A DNA stretch of 64,000 bases, taken from assembly GCF_024436375.1 (NCBI RefSeq), contig NZ_JAFMZM010000004.1:310001-374000 (forward strand). The letters run 5' to 3'. Position numbers and translations under genes: made by a program. This DNA comes from Nocardioides astragali. Its GTDB lineage: Bacteria; Actinomycetota; Actinomycetes; Propionibacteriales; Nocardioidaceae. This document shows, piece by piece, positions 26,377-35,523 of the stretch. The first letter of the stretch is position 1; every line of letters starts with the position of its first letter. The notes below the pieces were generated by a model. That model did not search any database. It was given only the letters and a program-made list of their open reading frames with translations, and had not been told where the DNA came from.

Positions 26377-26892
26377 TCACCTGCGGGCAATGATCCCGAT
26401 GACCGGGGGAGCCTTCTGCTCGACGACGCTCACACGGAAGCCGCCGCGCAGCAGGTTCTCGGACGCCTTCTTGACGATGTTGGGGACCAGCTCGGGACGA
26501 GCGGCCTCGTAGAAGAGGTAGACGGCGCCGCCGGGCACCACGCGCTCGTGGAGCAGGGCGATCTCGTCGTCGCAGGCGCGGACCCAGAACAGGTTGACGT
26601 TGAAGGCGAACGCCTTGTTGAGCCGCTTGACCGGCACCCGCAGGGTCGCGAGGTCGATCTGGCGTACGACGAGGCGGCCGGCGTCGACGTACTTCTGGTT
26701 GCGGCGCTTGGTCCGGTCGACCCCTGACTCGGATCGGTCGATGGCGAACAGCTTGCCGGTCTCCAGCTTGCTGCAGATCGCCTCGGCTCCGGCGCCGTTG
26801 CCGCAGCCGATCTCGAGGACCTGGTCGCCCGGCTGGACGTCCATGAGGTCGACGGCCCACTTGATGCGCGGCGGGATGGTCGAGATGGGCAT
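26377..26892 (-). CDS. Class I SAM-dependent methyltransferase
   Basis: This 171-residue protein has the methyltransferase signature VLEIGCGNGAGAEAI near residue 27 (motif I) and an acidic motif II at LFAIDRSE. Later motifs (FAFNVNLFWV, VPGGAVYLFYE) fit a small-molecule type such as the Methyltransf_25 group. The substrate is unknown. It is inserted against the direction of the pnp-M16-dapB series, 45 bases from the M16 stop and divergent from dapB by 78 bases. Confidence 0.85.
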   Translation of the reverse strand: MPISTIPPRIKWAVDLMDVQPGDQVLEIGCGNGAGAEAICSKLETGKLFAIDRSESGVDRTKRRNQKYVDAGRLVVRQIDLATLRVPVKRLNKAFAFNVNLFWVRACDDEIALLHERVVPGGAVYLFYEAARPELVPNIVKKASENLLRGGFRVSVVEQKAPPVIGIIARR

Positions 26893-26958
26893 GGCGCACA
26901 GCCTGCCAGACAGGTGTTCACGAGTCAGCCACCGCCACTCGCGACCTGCCCACGACGA

Positions 26959-27750
<792 letters not shown>

Positions 27751-27771
27751 GGTGCCCGTGACCTGTCGGGG

Positions 27772-28068
27772 TCAGACGAGCCGAGCCAGCGCCGCCACGA
27801 CCGCCGCGCCCACGACCACGACCAGGAACGGCGCCCGCAGCAGCAGCGCGACCACGGCGAAGCCGAGACCGAGGACCCGCGCGTCGACCGTGAGCGACCT
27901 GCCGTCCGAGACGACCTGCACGGCGACCAGGGCCGCGAGCAACGCGACCGGGATCAGGTCCGCCACCCGCTCGACGGTCGGGTGCGCCAGCACCCGCTGT
28001 GGCAGCGACAGACCGGCGAGCTTGAGCAGGTAGCAGCCGGCGCAGGCCAGCAGGATCGCGGTCCACAT
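27772..28068 (-). CDS. azlD: AzlD-family branched-chain amino acid export subunit
   Basis: A 98-residue protein with about four membrane segments (about 1-18, 35-55, 62-78, 80-97), the size and profile of AzlD. It pairs with AzlC, whose stop overlaps the azlD ATG by one base (TGATG). The pair exports branched-chain amino acids and their analogues in characterised systems (BrnFE/AzlCD). Confidence 0.88.
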   Translation of the reverse strand: MWTAILLACAGCYLLKLAGLSLPQRVLAHPTVERVADLIPVALLAALVAVQVVSDGRSLTVDARVLGLGFAVVALLLRAPFLVVVVGAAVVAALARLV

Positions 28069-28799
28069 CAGCGGTGACCTCCCGCGACGTCGTCCACCCC
28101 GGGGATCTCCGTGGGGTCCTGCCGCTTGGTCAGCACCCCGACCAGGACGGCCACCCCACCTGCCGCCAGCACCGGCACTCCGGGGGCGCTCAGCGGGACC
28201 ATGGACAGCGCCACGACGGCCGCCAGGACACCCACGACGACGTTGCGGCGATCCTTCAGCCGTGGCCAGAGCAGGGCGAGGAACGCCGCCCCGACGGCGG
28301 CGTCGAGACCGAAGGTGCGCGGGTCGCCGACGGCCTCACCGGCGAACGCGCCGATCGCCGTGGAGAGGTTCCACAGCACGAACACCGAGACCCCGGTGGT
28401 GAGGAAGCCCAGGCGGGCGCCCTCCGTCGAGCTGCGGCTGACGGACATGGCGGTCGACTCGTCGATCAGCACGTGGGCCGCTGCCACCCGACGCCAGCCG
28501 CCCCACTTCAGCAGCGGCGCCATCCTCAGGCCGTACAGCGTGTTGCGGGTGCCGAGGAGCAGGGCGGTCGCCGCGCCGGACATGGGAGCGCCACCCGCGG
28601 CGACGACGCCGGCGAGGGCGAACTGGGAGGCTCCGGTGAACATCAGGAGCGACAGGACGCAGGTCTGCGCGACCGACAGGCCCGACGAGACCGCCACTGC
28701 GCCGAACCCGACGCCGTAGGCACCGGTGGCCACGCCCACGGCCACGCCGTCCCGGATGATTCCCGTACGCTCGCCGGGACTGAGGGCGGGCTCGAGCAC
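28068..28799 (-). CDS. azlC: AzlC-family branched-chain amino acid export protein
   Basis: The 243-residue protein is the large subunit of an AzlCD exporter. The family motif is visible in GFGAVAVSSGLSVAQTCVLS and LLMFTGASQFALAGVVAAGG; GTRNTLYGLRMAPLL and the DESTA segment follow. About six to seven membrane segments are present. The start is GTG 28799; TAGCCT lies on the minus strand 6 bases upstream, pointing to a leaderless transcript. Confidence 0.93.
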   Translation of the reverse strand: MLEPALSPGERTGIIRDGVAVGVATGAYGVGFGAVAVSSGLSVAQTCVLSLLMFTGASQFALAGVVAAGGAPMSGAATALLLGTRNTLYGLRMAPLLKWGGWRRVAAAHVLIDESTAMSVSRSSTEGARLGFLTTGVSVFVLWNLSTAIGAFAGEAVGDPRTFGLDAAVGAAFLALLWPRLKDRRNVVVGVLAAVVALSMVPLSAPGVPVLAAGGVAVLVGVLTKRQDPTEIPGVDDVAGGHR

Positions 28800-28811
28800 G
28801 ACCCGAGGCTA
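28800..28811 (-). promoter_or_regulatory. -10 box for a leaderless azlCD transcript
   Basis: Read on the minus strand, TAGCCT (28811-28806) is followed by 6 bases and the GTG at 28799. No ribosome site is seen. Confidence 0.5.
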
Positions 28812-28836
28812 GGCGATGTCCCCGAGCATCTCCGAC

Positions 28837-29064
28837 TCAGTGCAGCCGCCGCCGCGCCCGGGCGGGGCGGGCCTGGCGCTGGCGGAAGTCGTGGACCAGC
28901 GCGAAGGCTGCCGCCGCGCCGGCCACGGTGCCGGCCAGCACGCCGGCCCGGAGGTTGATCGGGACCTCGGGCATGGCACCGAGCCAGAAGCCGAGGCCGG
29001 TGCAGACGATGAGCGCTGCGAGGACGAGCGCGAGCTTGTGAAGAGCAGGAAGCGGACCGAACAT
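28837..29064 (-). CDS. Small membrane protein of unknown function
   Basis: This is a 75-residue protein with two hydrophobic segments (about 10-30 and 40-60) and a very basic C-terminus rich in Arg and Ala. ATG 29064 is the natural start; an upstream in-frame ATG at 29145 would add a segment unlike the rest. No family is recognised. It lies upstream of azlC on the same strand, 37 bases away, but azlC appears to have its own promoter. Confidence 0.6.
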   Translation of the reverse strand: MFGPLPALHKLALVLAALIVCTGLGFWLGAMPEVPINLRAGVLAGTVAGAAAAFALVHDFRQRQARPARARRRLH

Positions 29065-29163
29065 CGCGAAACCCCCATGCAGGCCGGCGGGATAGCCGGA
29101 CCTCCATAGTGCCGCGCCCCGGACGAAAAGCAAGACGAAAGGCAAGACGACAGGCAGGCGGCC

Positions 29164-29733
29164 TCAGCCGATGGCCGTGTGGAGGCGGACCTGCTTGACG
29201 GTCGTGGCGCCGGTGCCGTCGAGGTCGAGCTCGCGGTGCGCCGTGTCGGCGGCCCATCCCGCATCGGTGAGGAACCTCCGGAAGGCGTCGTCGCCGACGT
29301 TGACCCACGTCACGGCCCGAGTGAAGCGGTCGGCGGCCAGCGTGTCCACGGCCGCCTGCAGGAGGCGGGAGCCGTGGCCCTTGCCACGCTCGGCCGGGTC
29401 GAGGGTCACCTCGGCCAGCTCGCCGTCGGCCACCGGGTCACAGTCGGGGTCGACCGCGGGGGAGGTGAGGGCGAAGCCGACCACCCGGTTGCGCTCGAGC
29501 GCCACGAGCACGCGGTGCCGCGCATCCGCGGGCCTGGCGAGCACCTGGCGCCACTGGGCGCCGACGGCCTCGACGTCGGTCGGGAGGACCTCGGCGGGCA
29601 GCAGTCCGGCGTACAGGTCGGGCCAGGCGCGCACCTGGACGCCGGCGATGGCCTCGGCGTCGTCGTCCCAGGCGATGCGTACGGACACGTCGGCACTCGG
29701 CCCCCCGCCGGGAGCGGCGTGGGAGTGTTCCAT
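29164..29733 (-). CDS. GNAT-family N-acetyltransferase
   Basis: This 189-residue protein has the acetyl-CoA loop LDPAERGKGHGSRLLQAA (about 113-130), preceded by a beta strand ELAEVTL. The C-terminal strand ends with FLTDAGWAAD, typical of GNATs. The substrate is unknown. It lies 10 bases downstream of the DUF3043 gene, so the two are probably one transcript. Confidence 0.88.
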   Translation of the reverse strand: MEHSHAAPGGGPSADVSVRIAWDDDAEAIAGVQVRAWPDLYAGLLPAEVLPTDVEAVGAQWRQVLARPADARHRVLVALERNRVVGFALTSPAVDPDCDPVADGELAEVTLDPAERGKGHGSRLLQAAVDTLAADRFTRAVTWVNVGDDAFRRFLTDAGWAADTAHRELDLDGTGATTVKQVRLHTAIG

Positions 29734-29743
29734 CAGCGGGGGC

Positions 29744-30325
29744 TCATCGGTAGGTCTCGGGCAGCTTCTGGCCGATCTTGACCTGCGCCTTGGGCAGGCG
29801 CAGGAACTTCATCTGCAGCGAGCGCATCGCGGCGTAGAGGGTGGCGCCCTTGGTCGACTCCCCCGGGAAGCGCCGGGCGAGCTCGCGCCGCAGGCGCATG
29901 CGCAGCATGAAGATGTCGACGATGATCACCAGGATCGTGGTGAACAGCACGGTGTTGCCGAGCTGGATCATGCCCCGACTGCCGGAGTAGCCGAGGACCA
30001 TCGAGACGACGAGCAGCGGGACCATCAGCTCGATGAAGGAGAACCGGGAGTCGACGAAGTCGCGGATGAAGCGGCGGACCGGTCCGCGGTCGCGGCTGGG
30101 CAGGTAGCGCTCGTCGCCGGTCTTCATCGCCTCCCGCATCCGGCGCGACGTGTCGCCACGGGAGGAGCGCTGGGCGGCCATCTGCTCCTTGCGGGTCCGC
30201 GGCACCTTGGCGCGGGCGCGTGCGGCTGCCTCCGCCTCCTTGCGCGACGGCGTGGGACGACCCTTGCCACCCGCCTTCTCGGGGGTCGTCGGGGACTCCG
30301 GCTCGGAACTGGTACGACGGAACAC
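29744..30325 (-). CDS. DUF3043 membrane protein
   Basis: This 193-residue protein has a highly basic N-terminal 80 residues (TPSRKEAEAAARARAKVPRT, MKTGDERYLPSRDRGPVRRF) and two central membrane segments (about 97-115 and 122-142), followed by a conserved basic C-terminus. This is the DUF3043 pattern of actinobacteria. The function is unknown. The start is GTG 30325. It is divergent from pspA with 208 bases between, a shared upstream region that holds TAGGCT boxes on both strands (30362-30367 minus, 30429-30434 plus). Confidence 0.88.
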   Translation of the reverse strand: MFRRTSSEPESPTTPEKAGGKGRPTPSRKEAEAAARARAKVPRTRKEQMAAQRSSRGDTSRRMREAMKTGDERYLPSRDRGPVRRFIRDFVDSRFSFIELMVPLLVVSMVLGYSGSRGMIQLGNTVLFTTILVIIVDIFMLRMRLRRELARRFPGESTKGATLYAAMRSLQMKFLRLPKAQVKIGQKLPETYR

Positions 30326-30533
30326 GCGCGCTGCCTTCAGATGGATCGGATGCGGTGTCCCAGCCTATCCTCGCCGGCCGGCTGGCACACGGTCGAGGGA
30401 CGCCCTACCTCCGGCTTGGGTTTGGTCCTAGGCTGACTGCGACTGCACGTGCGACGTCGTCGACGGTGCAGGCGCGATCCAACGACACCGACGAGCACGA
30501 CCCAGACATGACCGAGAGAGGGTTCCCACCCCG

Positions 30534-31337
30534 ATGAGTCTCATGAAGCGCATCAGCCTGATCTTCCGCTCCAAGGCCAACAAGGCACTGGACAAGGCGG
30601 AGGACCCCCGCGAGACCCTCGACTACAGCTACCAGCGCCAGCTCGAGCTCCTCTCGAAGGTCCGCCGCGGGGTCGCCGACGTCGCCACCAGCCGCAAGCG
30701 GGTCGAGCTGCAGGTCAACCAGCTCGAGCAGCAGGCCGCCAAGCTGCAGGGCCAGGCCGAGAAGGCGATCGGCGCGGGACGTGAGGACCTGGCGCGTGAG
30801 GCACTGACCCGCAAGTCCGGGCTCGCCTCGCAGATCACCAACCTCAAGGAGCAGCAGGCCACCCTCCAGGGCGAGGAGGAGAAGCTCGTCCTCGCGCAGC
30901 AGCGGCTCCAGGCCAAGGTCGAGGCCTTCCGCACCCGCAAGGAGACGATCAAGGCCACCTACACCGCCGCCGAGGCGCAGACGCGCATCGGGGAGGCGAT
31001 GTCGGGCATCGGCGAGGAGATGGGCGACGTCGGTCTCGCCATCCAGCGCGCCGAGGACAAGACGGCCCAGATGCAGGCGCGCGGTCAGGCCATCGACGAG
31101 CTGATCGCCTCCGGCGCCCTCGATGACGCCTCGCAGCTCAACGCCGGTGACGACATCTCCCGCGAGCTCGACGCCCTCAGCTCCGGCTCCGACGTCGAGG
31201 CGGAGCTGGCGCGGCTCAAGGCCGGCAACGCGCCGCCCCAGGCCATCGAGTCCGCCGAGGACGGCGGCGACATCCTGGCCGCCGAGCCGGAGGCCGTGCG
31301 GGCCGAGGGCGACACCAACGAGAGTGGGCGGGCATGA
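30534..31337 (+). CDS. pspA: Phage shock protein A / IM30 family protein
   Basis: This 266-residue ESCRT-III-like protein is almost entirely helical. It starts MSLMKRISLIFRSKANKALDKAEDP, the amphipathic membrane-binding helix and family motif, then has long coiled-coil helices (about 25-220) and a low-complexity acidic tail not found in the E. coli protein. It acts at the inner face of the membrane under envelope stress. Its stop overlaps the pspAA start by four bases. AGAGAGGG lies about 14 bases upstream of ATG 30534. A -10-like TAGGCT is at 30429. Confidence 0.95.
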   Translation: MSLMKRISLIFRSKANKALDKAEDPRETLDYSYQRQLELLSKVRRGVADVATSRKRVELQVNQLEQQAAKLQGQAEKAIGAGREDLAREALTRKSGLASQITNLKEQQATLQGEEEKLVLAQQRLQAKVEAFRTRKETIKATYTAAEAQTRIGEAMSGIGEEMGDVGLAIQRAEDKTAQMQARGQAIDELIASGALDDASQLNAGDDISRELDALSSGSDVEAELARLKAGNAPPQAIESAEDGGDILAAEPEAVRAEGDTNESGRA

Positions 31338-31612
31338 TCGTCCGCATCCTCGGCGAGGGTCAGTACGACCTCGACGACCACGCTCTCGACGCCCTCAACG
31401 GTCTCGACACCCAGATCGAGCAGGCCATCGAGGCCGGTGACGAGGAGATGTTCCGCACGGCGCTCCAAGGGCTCCTGGCTGCCGTGCGCTCCAGCGGCAC
31501 CCACCACGAGCTCGACTCCCTCGACGAGTCCGACCTCATCCTGCCGCCGCCGGACGCCACGATCGACGAGGTCCGTCAGCTCCTGGGTGACGACGGCCTG
31601 ATCCCGGGCTGA
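31334..31612 (+). CDS. pspAA: PspA-associated protein PspAA
   Basis: A 92-residue protein beginning MIVRILGEGQYDLDD, with a helical core and an acidic C-terminal half (DLILPPPDATIDEVRQLL). This is the PspAA family, found beside pspA in actinobacteria, archaea and cyanobacteria. It presumably binds PspA; the mechanism is not known to me. The ATG overlaps the pspA stop (ATGA), so production is coupled. Confidence 0.9.
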   Translation: MIVRILGEGQYDLDDHALDALNGLDTQIEQAIEAGDEEMFRTALQGLLAAVRSSGTHHELDSLDESDLILPPPDATIDEVRQLLGDDGLIPG

Positions 31613-31620
31613 CGTCGGCC

Positions 31621-32523
31621 TTGGCCACCTCCCGCTTCATCAAGGACTCCGGGCTCACCGCCCGGATGACCCTCACCATGTTCCTGCTGGGGGCGCTGTT
31701 CGTGGGGCTCGTGGTCGCGGTGATCCAGTACGTCGGCACAGGTGCCGCGCCGCTGGTGGCCGTCATCGCGATCGGCATCGCGTTCTGGCAGTGGTGGAGC
31801 TCGGACAAGGTCGCCATGCGGGCGATGCGCGCCCGCGAGGTGACCCCGGAGGAGGCGCCGGAGCTGCACGGGATGATCGACCGCCTGTGCGCGCTTGCCG
31901 ACATGCCCAAGCCCCGGGTGGGGATCGCGGACCTGTCGGTCCCCAACGCCTTCGCCACCGGCCGGTCACCCGACCGGTCCGTGGTGTGCGTGACGACGGG
32001 GATCCTGCACACCCTCGACGCCGAGGAGCTCGAGGCCGTCCTGGCCCACGAGCTGAGCCACGTCGCGCACCGTGACGTCCTCGTCATGACGGTGGCCTCG
32101 TCGGCCGGCATCGCGGCCGGGCTGCTGATGCGTGGGGCGCAGTACGGCGCACTCGGACGCCGCAACAACGGTGCCCTGCCCGCCGTGCTCGTCGCCATCG
32201 TGGTCAGCCTCGTCGTCTACGCCGTGAGCTTCCTGCTCCTGCGGTTGCTCTCGCGCTACCGCGAGCTCAGCGCCGACCGCGCGGGCGCCTACCTCACCCT
32301 CAAGCCCTCCGCCCTCGCGACGGCGCTGCAGAAGATCAGCGGTCAGGCGGCGTTGACCCCCCGGGACGACCTGCGGGCCGGCAACGCGGCCAGTGCGCTG
32401 TGCATCGTCCCAGCGCTGCGCGGCGGTGGAGCCTCTGGGCTGTTCGCCACCCACCCGCCCCTCCAGCAGCGTCTCGAGCAGCTGGCCCGCATCCAGGCCG
32501 AGCTGAGCCGGCCGGCGGGCTGA
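31621..32523 (+). CDS. htpX: M48-family membrane metalloprotease, HtpX-like
   Basis: This 300-residue integral membrane peptidase has the zinc motif HELSHVAHRD near residue 144 and the third ligand in YRELSADRAGAYL. Membrane segments are at about 17-37, 40-58, 155-172 and 190-212. HtpX-type enzymes remove damaged membrane proteins, which fits the envelope-stress setting. The start is a TTG at 31621, 8 bases after the pspAA stop; the N-terminus it gives (SRFIKDSGLTARMTLTMFLLG) matches actinobacterial HtpX proteins. ATG 31666 would cut into this conserved start. Confidence 0.92.
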   Translation: MATSRFIKDSGLTARMTLTMFLLGALFVGLVVAVIQYVGTGAAPLVAVIAIGIAFWQWWSSDKVAMRAMRAREVTPEEAPELHGMIDRLCALADMPKPRVGIADLSVPNAFATGRSPDRSVVCVTTGILHTLDAEELEAVLAHELSHVAHRDVLVMTVASSAGIAAGLLMRGAQYGALGRRNNGALPAVLVAIVVSLVVYAVSFLLLRLLSRYRELSADRAGAYLTLKPSALATALQKISGQAALTPRDDLRAGNAASALCIVPALRGGGASGLFATHPPLQQRLEQLARIQAELSRPAG

Positions 32524-32543
32524 GGGGAGCGGGGGAGCGAGCG

Positions 32544-33116
32544 ATGGGACTCTGGGAGACGATGCGGGCGCGTACGCAGCCCAAGCGCAACAACCTGGAC
32601 GCGCTGTTCCTCGTGCCGAGTGCCGCGATCACGCTCCAGACCGCGCTCGGGTTCGAGCCGACGGGCTCCGGCTCCGTCTGCTACCGCTCCGCGGCCGGGG
32701 CTGCCTTCGCGCAGACGCAGGACGACGTGGTCGCCCTCATCCGTGACGACGCCGACGCCCCGGAGGTGACGGTCACGCAGGACGACTTCGGCTTCACCTG
32801 GCTGGTCGTCTCCGGCGACGCCTCCGACATGTCCGGCCTCTGCACCGACCTGCACGCCGTCAACACCACGCTGGAGCTCAACGGGTTCGAGGGCGGGCTC
32901 CTCTGCTCGATGGTGCCCTTCGCCAACGCGTCGGGCCAGCGGTTCGGGCTGACCTACCTCTACAAGCAGGGCACGTTCTACCCGTTCGCGCCCAGCGGTG
33001 AGCAGGCGCGTGACACGCTGCTCGAGCTCTCCGTACGCGACCTCCTGGCGCCCGAGCTGCCGATGGAGCCCGACCTGCAGCGATGGCTGGCCGTGTGGAA
33101 GGCGCCGGGGCTGTGA
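32544..33116 (+). CDS. pspAB: PspA-associated protein PspAB
   Basis: A 190-residue soluble protein starting MGLWETMRARTQPKRNNLDALFLVPSA in pieces typical of PspAB; no membrane segment is seen. The family is known only by its association with PspA and M48 peptidases. ATG 32544 is preceded by GGGGGAG. Its TGA overlaps the GTG of the kinase gene by four bases. Confidence 0.88.
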   Translation: MGLWETMRARTQPKRNNLDALFLVPSAAITLQTALGFEPTGSGSVCYRSAAGAAFAQTQDDVVALIRDDADAPEVTVTQDDFGFTWLVVSGDASDMSGLCTDLHAVNTTLELNGFEGGLLCSMVPFANASGQRFGLTYLYKQGTFYPFAPSGEQARDTLLELSVRDLLAPELPMEPDLQRWLAVWKAPGL

Positions 33117-34303
33117 ACGGGGAACGGGGGAACGCCCAGCAGCGCGACCAGCTGCTGGCCACCTACGACGTCCTCGACGGACGGGCGCGTCGCGAGCTGG
33201 GTGCGCTGGCCGACCTCGCGGCCCAGGTGTCCGGCGTGCCCTACGCCTCGGTCAACCTCCTCAGCTCCCACGCCCAGCACCAGGTCGCCACCTCCGGGTT
33301 CGAGGCCGCGGACCTCCCGGTCGAGGAGGTCATGTGCCGGGTGGTCGTCGAGACCGGCGAGCCGGTCATGCTGGAGGACGCCAGCCAGGACGCGCGCCTC
33401 ACCCAACACCCCTGGACGACCGGCGAGGTCGCCCGCGTCAGGTTCTACGCGTCCCACCCTCTGCGTACGCCCACGGGAGCCGTGATCGGGACGCTGTCCG
33501 TGTTCGACCACGACCCCCATCCGGTCACCCCGGCGGCGGCCAAGGGCCTGTCCCAGCTCGCCGACCGGGTCGTGGACGTGCTGGAGCTCGAGCTGGCGTT
33601 GCGCCGGCTCGGCGAGGCGAACGCCCGCCTCAGCACCTCCAACGAGCGACTGGTCCACTTCGCCGGCCAGGTCAGCCACGACCTCAAGAACCCGCTGACC
33701 TCGGTCTCGCTGTCGCTGGAGTCCCTCGAGATGGACATCACCGACCCCGACCAGGTCGACACCCTCGCTCGCGCTCGTCGTGGGGTCGAGCGGATGAACG
33801 ACCTGATCGACAACCTCCTGGCGTTCGCCTCCCAGGGTTCGCCTCCCGGGGAGGACCTGGTGGACCTCGGGGCCGAGCTGGCCCACGCGCTGGACGACCT
33901 CACCGGTCGCCTCGCCGACGCGGCCGTGGAGACCGACGACCTCCCGGTCGTCCGCGGCGACGCCGCCCAGCTGCGCTCGGTGCTCGTGAACCTCATCGAC
34001 AACGCGGCGAAGTTCACCGTCGACGGGAAGAGGCCAGAGATCGAGGTCCGCTCCCGACCGCAGGTCGGGCGCAACCGGATCGAGGTGCGTGACCGTGGCC
34101 GAGGCGTCCCCGTGGAGCAGAGGGAGAGGGTCTTCGCGCCACTGGCCCGCCTCGACAAGTCCGTCGACGGTGTCGGCATCGGGCTGGCGACGAGCCGCCG
34201 GACCATCGAGGCGCACGGCGGCCATATCGGCGTGGAGGAACGCGACGGGGGTGGCTCGGTGTTCTGGTTCGAGCTGCCCGCGGTCGACGACGTCCTTGGG
34301 TAG
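33113..34303 (+). CDS. GAF-domain sensor histidine kinase
   Basis: This 396-residue soluble kinase has a GAF domain (about 20-150, GEPVMLEDASQD, FYASHPLRTPTGAVIGTL), then a dimerisation/phosphoacceptor region with His 189 in QVSHDLKNPLTS, and an ATPase domain with NLIDNAAKF (N box), VRDRGRGVP and GVGIGLATSRRTIEAHGG. There is no membrane segment and no response regulator next to it. GTG 33113 overlaps the pspAB stop (GTGA); this and the psp operon before it suggest a role in sensing stress linked to PspA. The start GTG gives a protein beginning in a sensible linker; ATG 33083 would overlap pspAB further. Its 3' half is overlapped on the other strand by the frame of the winged-helix gene. Confidence 0.92.
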   Translation: MNGERGNAQQRDQLLATYDVLDGRARRELGALADLAAQVSGVPYASVNLLSSHAQHQVATSGFEAADLPVEEVMCRVVVETGEPVMLEDASQDARLTQHPWTTGEVARVRFYASHPLRTPTGAVIGTLSVFDHDPHPVTPAAAKGLSQLADRVVDVLELELALRRLGEANARLSTSNERLVHFAGQVSHDLKNPLTSVSLSLESLEMDITDPDQVDTLARARRGVERMNDLIDNLLAFASQGSPPGEDLVDLGAELAHALDDLTGRLADAAVETDDLPVVRGDAAQLRSVLVNLIDNAAKFTVDGKRPEIEVRSRPQVGRNRIEVRDRGRGVPVEQRERVFAPLARLDKSVDGVGIGLATSRRTIEAHGGHIGVEERDGGGSVFWFELPAVDDVLG

Positions 34304-35499
34304 GGAAGCCTGGCCCGCTTCATTTGGAGGGACGCGTACACGTTGCCGATCACGGTCCCGCCCAGCCAGGCGGTGAGCCGCTCCGCCTCGTGGTCGAGGG
34401 CCGCCCGGCCCTGCGGGCCGACGTCCTCGAGCAGGGACAGCCGGACCACTCCTGCGTCGTCCTGCACCCAGCACCCGACGATGCGCCCGTCCCACCACGC
34501 CGTGGTGCCGGCGTTGCCGTTGGTGTCGAACAGGAAGGGGACGTGGGCGGGGTCGAGGTAGAAGCCGCGTGACTTCCAGCCCATCACCGTCGGGTCGAGC
34601 GCCGGCAGCAGCGCCGCCCAGGGCTCGGCCGGTCCGATGTCGTCGGTGTCCTCCGGCAGCACCCACCCGGTGGTGCCGTCGTCGAGCGCCACCTCCACGG
34701 CCTCGACGTCCGCAAGGGCACGGGTCACGGCCGTCTTGGTCGAGCCCAGCCACCACTGGATGTCGCCGGTCGTGCCGGGGCCGAACGTCCACAGCCAGCT
34801 GCGGACGAGCTCGGCGTAGCCCGCAGCCTCCTCGAGCGGCTCGGGCACCTCGTGGAGCCAGTCCCGGGTCCGCAGCCAGGTCGGCTTGTTGAGGCGCCAG
34901 TGGCCCGCATTGCGGCCGCGCACGATCGCGCCCTCCAGCCCGAGGTGGGTCAGCACCCAGGGGGCGACGGAGACCGGGCGGTCCCACTTCTTGTCGGTCG
35001 TGCCGCCGATCATCCCCGCCAGCTCCGGCACGTCGGCGCGGAGCTGGGCGCCCGTGGCCGGTCCGTCCGCGAGCCGGGCCAGGACGGCGTGCCGGGCGGC
35101 GTCCAGCCAGGCCCCGCCATCAGGGGCGATGCCGGCCTCGGAGATCGCCTTGGCGACACGACGGCGCTCCGTGGCCGCGACCCGGGCCGAGGCACTGCCC
35201 CACGTCGCGGGCAGCAGGTCACGGGGGAAGACGAACAGCGTGCGTCGCATCGCGAGCTGCTTGACGACCAGCCGGTCGTCGTACAGGGCCTGGTCGACGT
35301 GCTCGGGCGTCAAGCCCTCGGAGCGGGCGGCGACGGCGAGGTGCACCGTTGCGGCTTCGGTGGCGTGCAGGGCCGTCATCGCCCGTGACACCGCGGTGAC
35401 GTCGAGCAGCCGGTGGCCGGGTGCGAGCCCGTGGCGTACGCCGATCCGGCTGCGGCGCTCGGAGTCGCTGATCCGACGCACGCTCCTGCCCCCTGTCAT
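33445..35499 (-). CDS. Winged-helix DNA-binding protein (HTH_42/AlkZ-like) with a run-on C-terminus
   Basis: Read literally, the frame gives 684 residues. The first 390 or so match the winged-helix HTH_42 group: LHATEAATVHLAVAARS, DDRLVVKQLAMRRTLFVFPRD, GHWRLNKPTWL and a C-terminal AERLTAWLGGTVIG. AlkZ-type members act as DNA glycosylases on crosslinks, but the QxQ/QxD catalytic pair is not obvious here, so activity is uncertain. After about position 34330 the frame simply runs antisense through the kinase gene and looks like non-coding shadow (Ser/Arg/Pro-rich). A TGA in another frame at 34320-34322 would end the protein 16 bases from the kinase stop, so a one-base indel near the 3' end, real or from sequencing, is likely. 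It lies 24 bases downstream of nadA. Confidence 0.6.
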   Translation of the reverse strand: MTGGRSVRRISDSERRSRIGVRHGLAPGHRLLDVTAVSRAMTALHATEAATVHLAVAARSEGLTPEHVDQALYDDRLVVKQLAMRRTLFVFPRDLLPATWGSASARVAATERRRVAKAISEAGIAPDGGAWLDAARHAVLARLADGPATGAQLRADVPELAGMIGGTTDKKWDRPVSVAPWVLTHLGLEGAIVRGRNAGHWRLNKPTWLRTRDWLHEVPEPLEEAAGYAELVRSWLWTFGPGTTGDIQWWLGSTKTAVTRALADVEAVEVALDDGTTGWVLPEDTDDIGPAEPWAALLPALDPTVMGWKSRGFYLDPAHVPFLFDTNGNAGTTAWWDGRIVGCWVQDDAGVVRLSLLEDVGPQGRAALDHEAERLTAWLGGTVIGNVYASLQMKRARLPYPRTSSTAGSSNQNTEPPPSRSSTPIWPPCASMVRRLVASPMPTPSTDLSRRASGAKTLSLCSTGTPRPRSRTSIRLRPTCGRERTSISGLFPSTVNFAALSMRFTSTERSWAASPRTTGRSSVSTAASARRPVRSSSAWASSAPRSTRSSPGGEPWEANARRLSIRSFIRSTPRRARARVSTWSGSVMSISRDSSDSETEVSGFLRSWLTWPAKWTSRSLEVLRRAFASPSRRNASSSSSTSTTRSASWDRPLAAAGVTGWGSWSNTDSVPITAPVGVRRGWDA

Positions 35500-35523
35500 G
35501 CCCCCGTCATCCCCCTCGTCCGA

